From an uncultured Eubacteriales bacterium (lineage in GTDB: Bacteria > Bacillota > Clostridia > UBA1381 > UMGS1253): a stretch of 64,000 bases of DNA. Below, piece by piece: positions 63,701 to 64,000 of this stretch. The position numbers and the translations under genes were made by a program. Where the stretch lies: positions 1 through 64,000 of the forward strand of contig CABUKE010000002.1 of assembly GCA_902492065.1 (NCBI GenBank), written 5' to 3'. The notes under the pieces were generated by a model. It worked only from the letters and a program-made list of their open reading frames with translations, was not told where the DNA came from and did not search any database. Numbering within the stretch: position 1 is the stretch's first letter; the number at the start of each line of letters is the position of its first letter.

Positions 63701-64000
63701 TACGACATGTATTGCAAGCTGCTCAAAGAAAGCGTCGACGAGCTGCGCGGCGAGCATACGGAGGAGGAAATCGGCACAACGGTCGAGCTGCGCGTTGATG
63801 CACATATACCGGAAAGCTATATCCGCAACCAAAACCAGCGAATTGATATTTACAAAAAAATTGCCTCCATTACATCATTGCAAGATAGCTATGACGTGGA
63901 GGAAGAAATCGAAGACCGGTTCGGCACGGTGCCGCCGACGGTGCGTAATGTTATTGACATTGCACTTATTAAGGCGGATGCGCACTCGCTTGGTATCACA
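60725..64000 (+). CDS. mfd: Transcription-repair coupling factor Mfd (3' end outside the window)
   Basis: The first 1092 residues of Mfd, open to the window edge; ATG 60725 has GAGAGGTGA upstream. It displaces stalled RNA polymerase and recruits UvrA. An N-terminal UvrB-like domain (FPSKEYVYYDIDSVSREM; VEGRGQFSIRGGIVDIF) is followed by the polymerase-interacting domain (SPGDYVVHQTHGIGRYEGI, ~500-560), then the RecG-like helicase: Walker A LLCGDVGYGKTEVAMRAA, VPTTILAMQHYNNF, DEEQ in LLIVDEEQRFGV, TATPIPRTL, GLDVPNVNTIIIE and QLRGRVGRSNRMAYAYL. The C-terminal D7 domain begins near the edge. No defects are seen. Confidence 0.96.
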   Translation, partial: MPFETVFDHYSEFEELIRCINDDITPVNVITGVGAQRAHLLFAVQKKLGRPILALTATDVEAQTLAEDLRFFAPEQVLLFPSKEYVYYDIDSVSREMSLKRLEVLAQLAEGGADKIVVAGIDAALQYTADKKMYVEHILHFSVGGSADIDELSQKLVTMGYVREDMVEGRGQFSIRGGIVDIFGANSDNPIRIEFFDDEIDSIRTFDAGEQRSLEKLQETEVYPCREILFDEAGREKLADSMKKSLAKLKRKKEDATDAIEHLESDLERLAESHYFASLDKYVFDVYGRIPTIFDWFGDETLYCIDEPRKVGERAKSFEWEMGETVSTLMEKGVLPPEQKPFAADYKDVIHSISKKSLIGLGGVSFASPDYRAKQHLDFGVKSLNSFHGKMEFLCDDLRAWHQKKATVIILAGGHSRAQHLSTELNNQDIECVYAETLSNITKGQTVVTTGSLSSGFEYPLIGFVLVSDREIFLERRAKSRRAQQDKSAAKIRSFTDISPGDYVVHQTHGIGRYEGIQKLSVDKVTKDYLKIAYQGTDCLYVPVDQLDLLYKYIGGTDRAVHVNKLGGADWNKTKERVKKSTADLAEHLIKLYAEREQTKGYAFSPDTPWQREFEDSFGYVETPDQMRSIEEVKQDMESQRPMDRLLCGDVGYGKTEVAMRAAFKAVMDSKQVAYLVPTTILAMQHYNNFAQRMHDFPIRVEMLSRFRTAAQQKETLERLKTGETDIVIGTHRLLSKDLKFKDLGLLIVDEEQRFGVAHKEALKEIRKNVDVLTLTATPIPRTLHMAMVNIRDMSVITQPPENRYPVQTYVMEQNDDILADAIKKEIGRGGQVYYLYNRVSGIQGVARRIQALVPEARVGVGHGKMKEEELENVMMDLMDGEINVLVCTTIIETGLDVPNVNTIIIENADKMGLAQLYQLRGRVGRSNRMAYAYLTYRRDRMMTDVAQKRLSAIREFTEFGSGFKIALRDLEIRGAGNLLGAQQHGHMDAVGYDMYCKLLKESVDELRGEHTEEEIGTTVELRVDAHIPESYIRNQNQRIDIYKKIASITSLQDSYDVEEEIEDRFGTVPPTVRNVIDIALIKADAHSLGIT

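Noticed and set aside
1..64000. CRISPR array or rRNA genes
   Set aside because: No spaced repeat series and no rRNA-like sequence was seen on either strand.

Overview
The window looks like chromosomal DNA of a Bacillota (Clostridia) bacterium. The support is a fused IspH-ribosomal S1 gene, the clostridial order rimP-nusA-rnpM-L7Ae-infB-rbfA-nrnA-truB-ribF, a purECFMNHD purine operon, strong AGGAGG-type ribosome binding sites and TTGACA/TATAAT promoters. The core genes are fairly GC-rich. The inserted pieces (about 1-1200, 16870-17600 and 24370-32180) are visibly richer in A+T. No species can be named from the sequence alone.

Layout. 1-2097: the C-terminal remnant of a large serine recombinase lies against the 3' part of a radical-SAM/DUF4080 gene, so an insertion broke a host gene and the element has decayed. 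2100-11080: a candidate 6S RNA lies directly upstream of purE. The de novo purine genes purE, purC, purF, purM, purN, purH and purD follow, and then an orphan SAM methyltransferase. 11090-16870: an elongator tRNA-Met gene (minus strand), then a possible carbohydrate locus. It has a divergent AraC-type regulator, an arabinose/fucose-isomerase-like protein, an SGNH hydrolase and an unrecognised 806-aa protein resembling a glycoside hydrolase. 16900-24330: an AT-rich orphan gene, an RpiR regulator, a BaiN-like flavoprotein, a small membrane-anchored protein, a HutP-like protein, cmk, plsC and the ispH-S1 fusion.

24369-32176 is an integrative mobilizable element of about 7.8 kb, bounded by a 13-bp direct repeat and placed in the terminator of ispH-S1. 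It carries a tyrosine integrase, a MobA/MobL relaxase, TnpV and a 48-aa partner. Its cargo is a MarR-MATE efflux module, a DUF5131 (Gp37/Gp68) protein and an FMN-binding PPOX-fold protein. The MarR promoter contains two clear palindromes.

32295-49500: tmcAL, pta-ackA (acetate fermentation with ATP formation), a membrane GGDEF protein, ddl-murI-DUF1934-argS, a secreted CtpA-type protease, a class A PBP, trxB with an amidohydrolase, and a CrtO-like acyltransferase next to a GT2 glycosyltransferase. 49560-57577 is the translation/transcription operon rimP to ribF. 57683-64000 holds glmU-prs-pth-mfd, with mfd cut by the window end. PRPP from Prs feeds the purine pathway. Ddl, MurI, GlmU and the PBP all serve peptidoglycan synthesis.

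Most interesting for follow-up: the uncharacterised isomerase/esterase/806-aa locus, the candidate 6S RNA, a HutP homologue without two ligand histidines, a GlmU with altered nucleotidyltransferase residues, and the ends of the mobilizable element.
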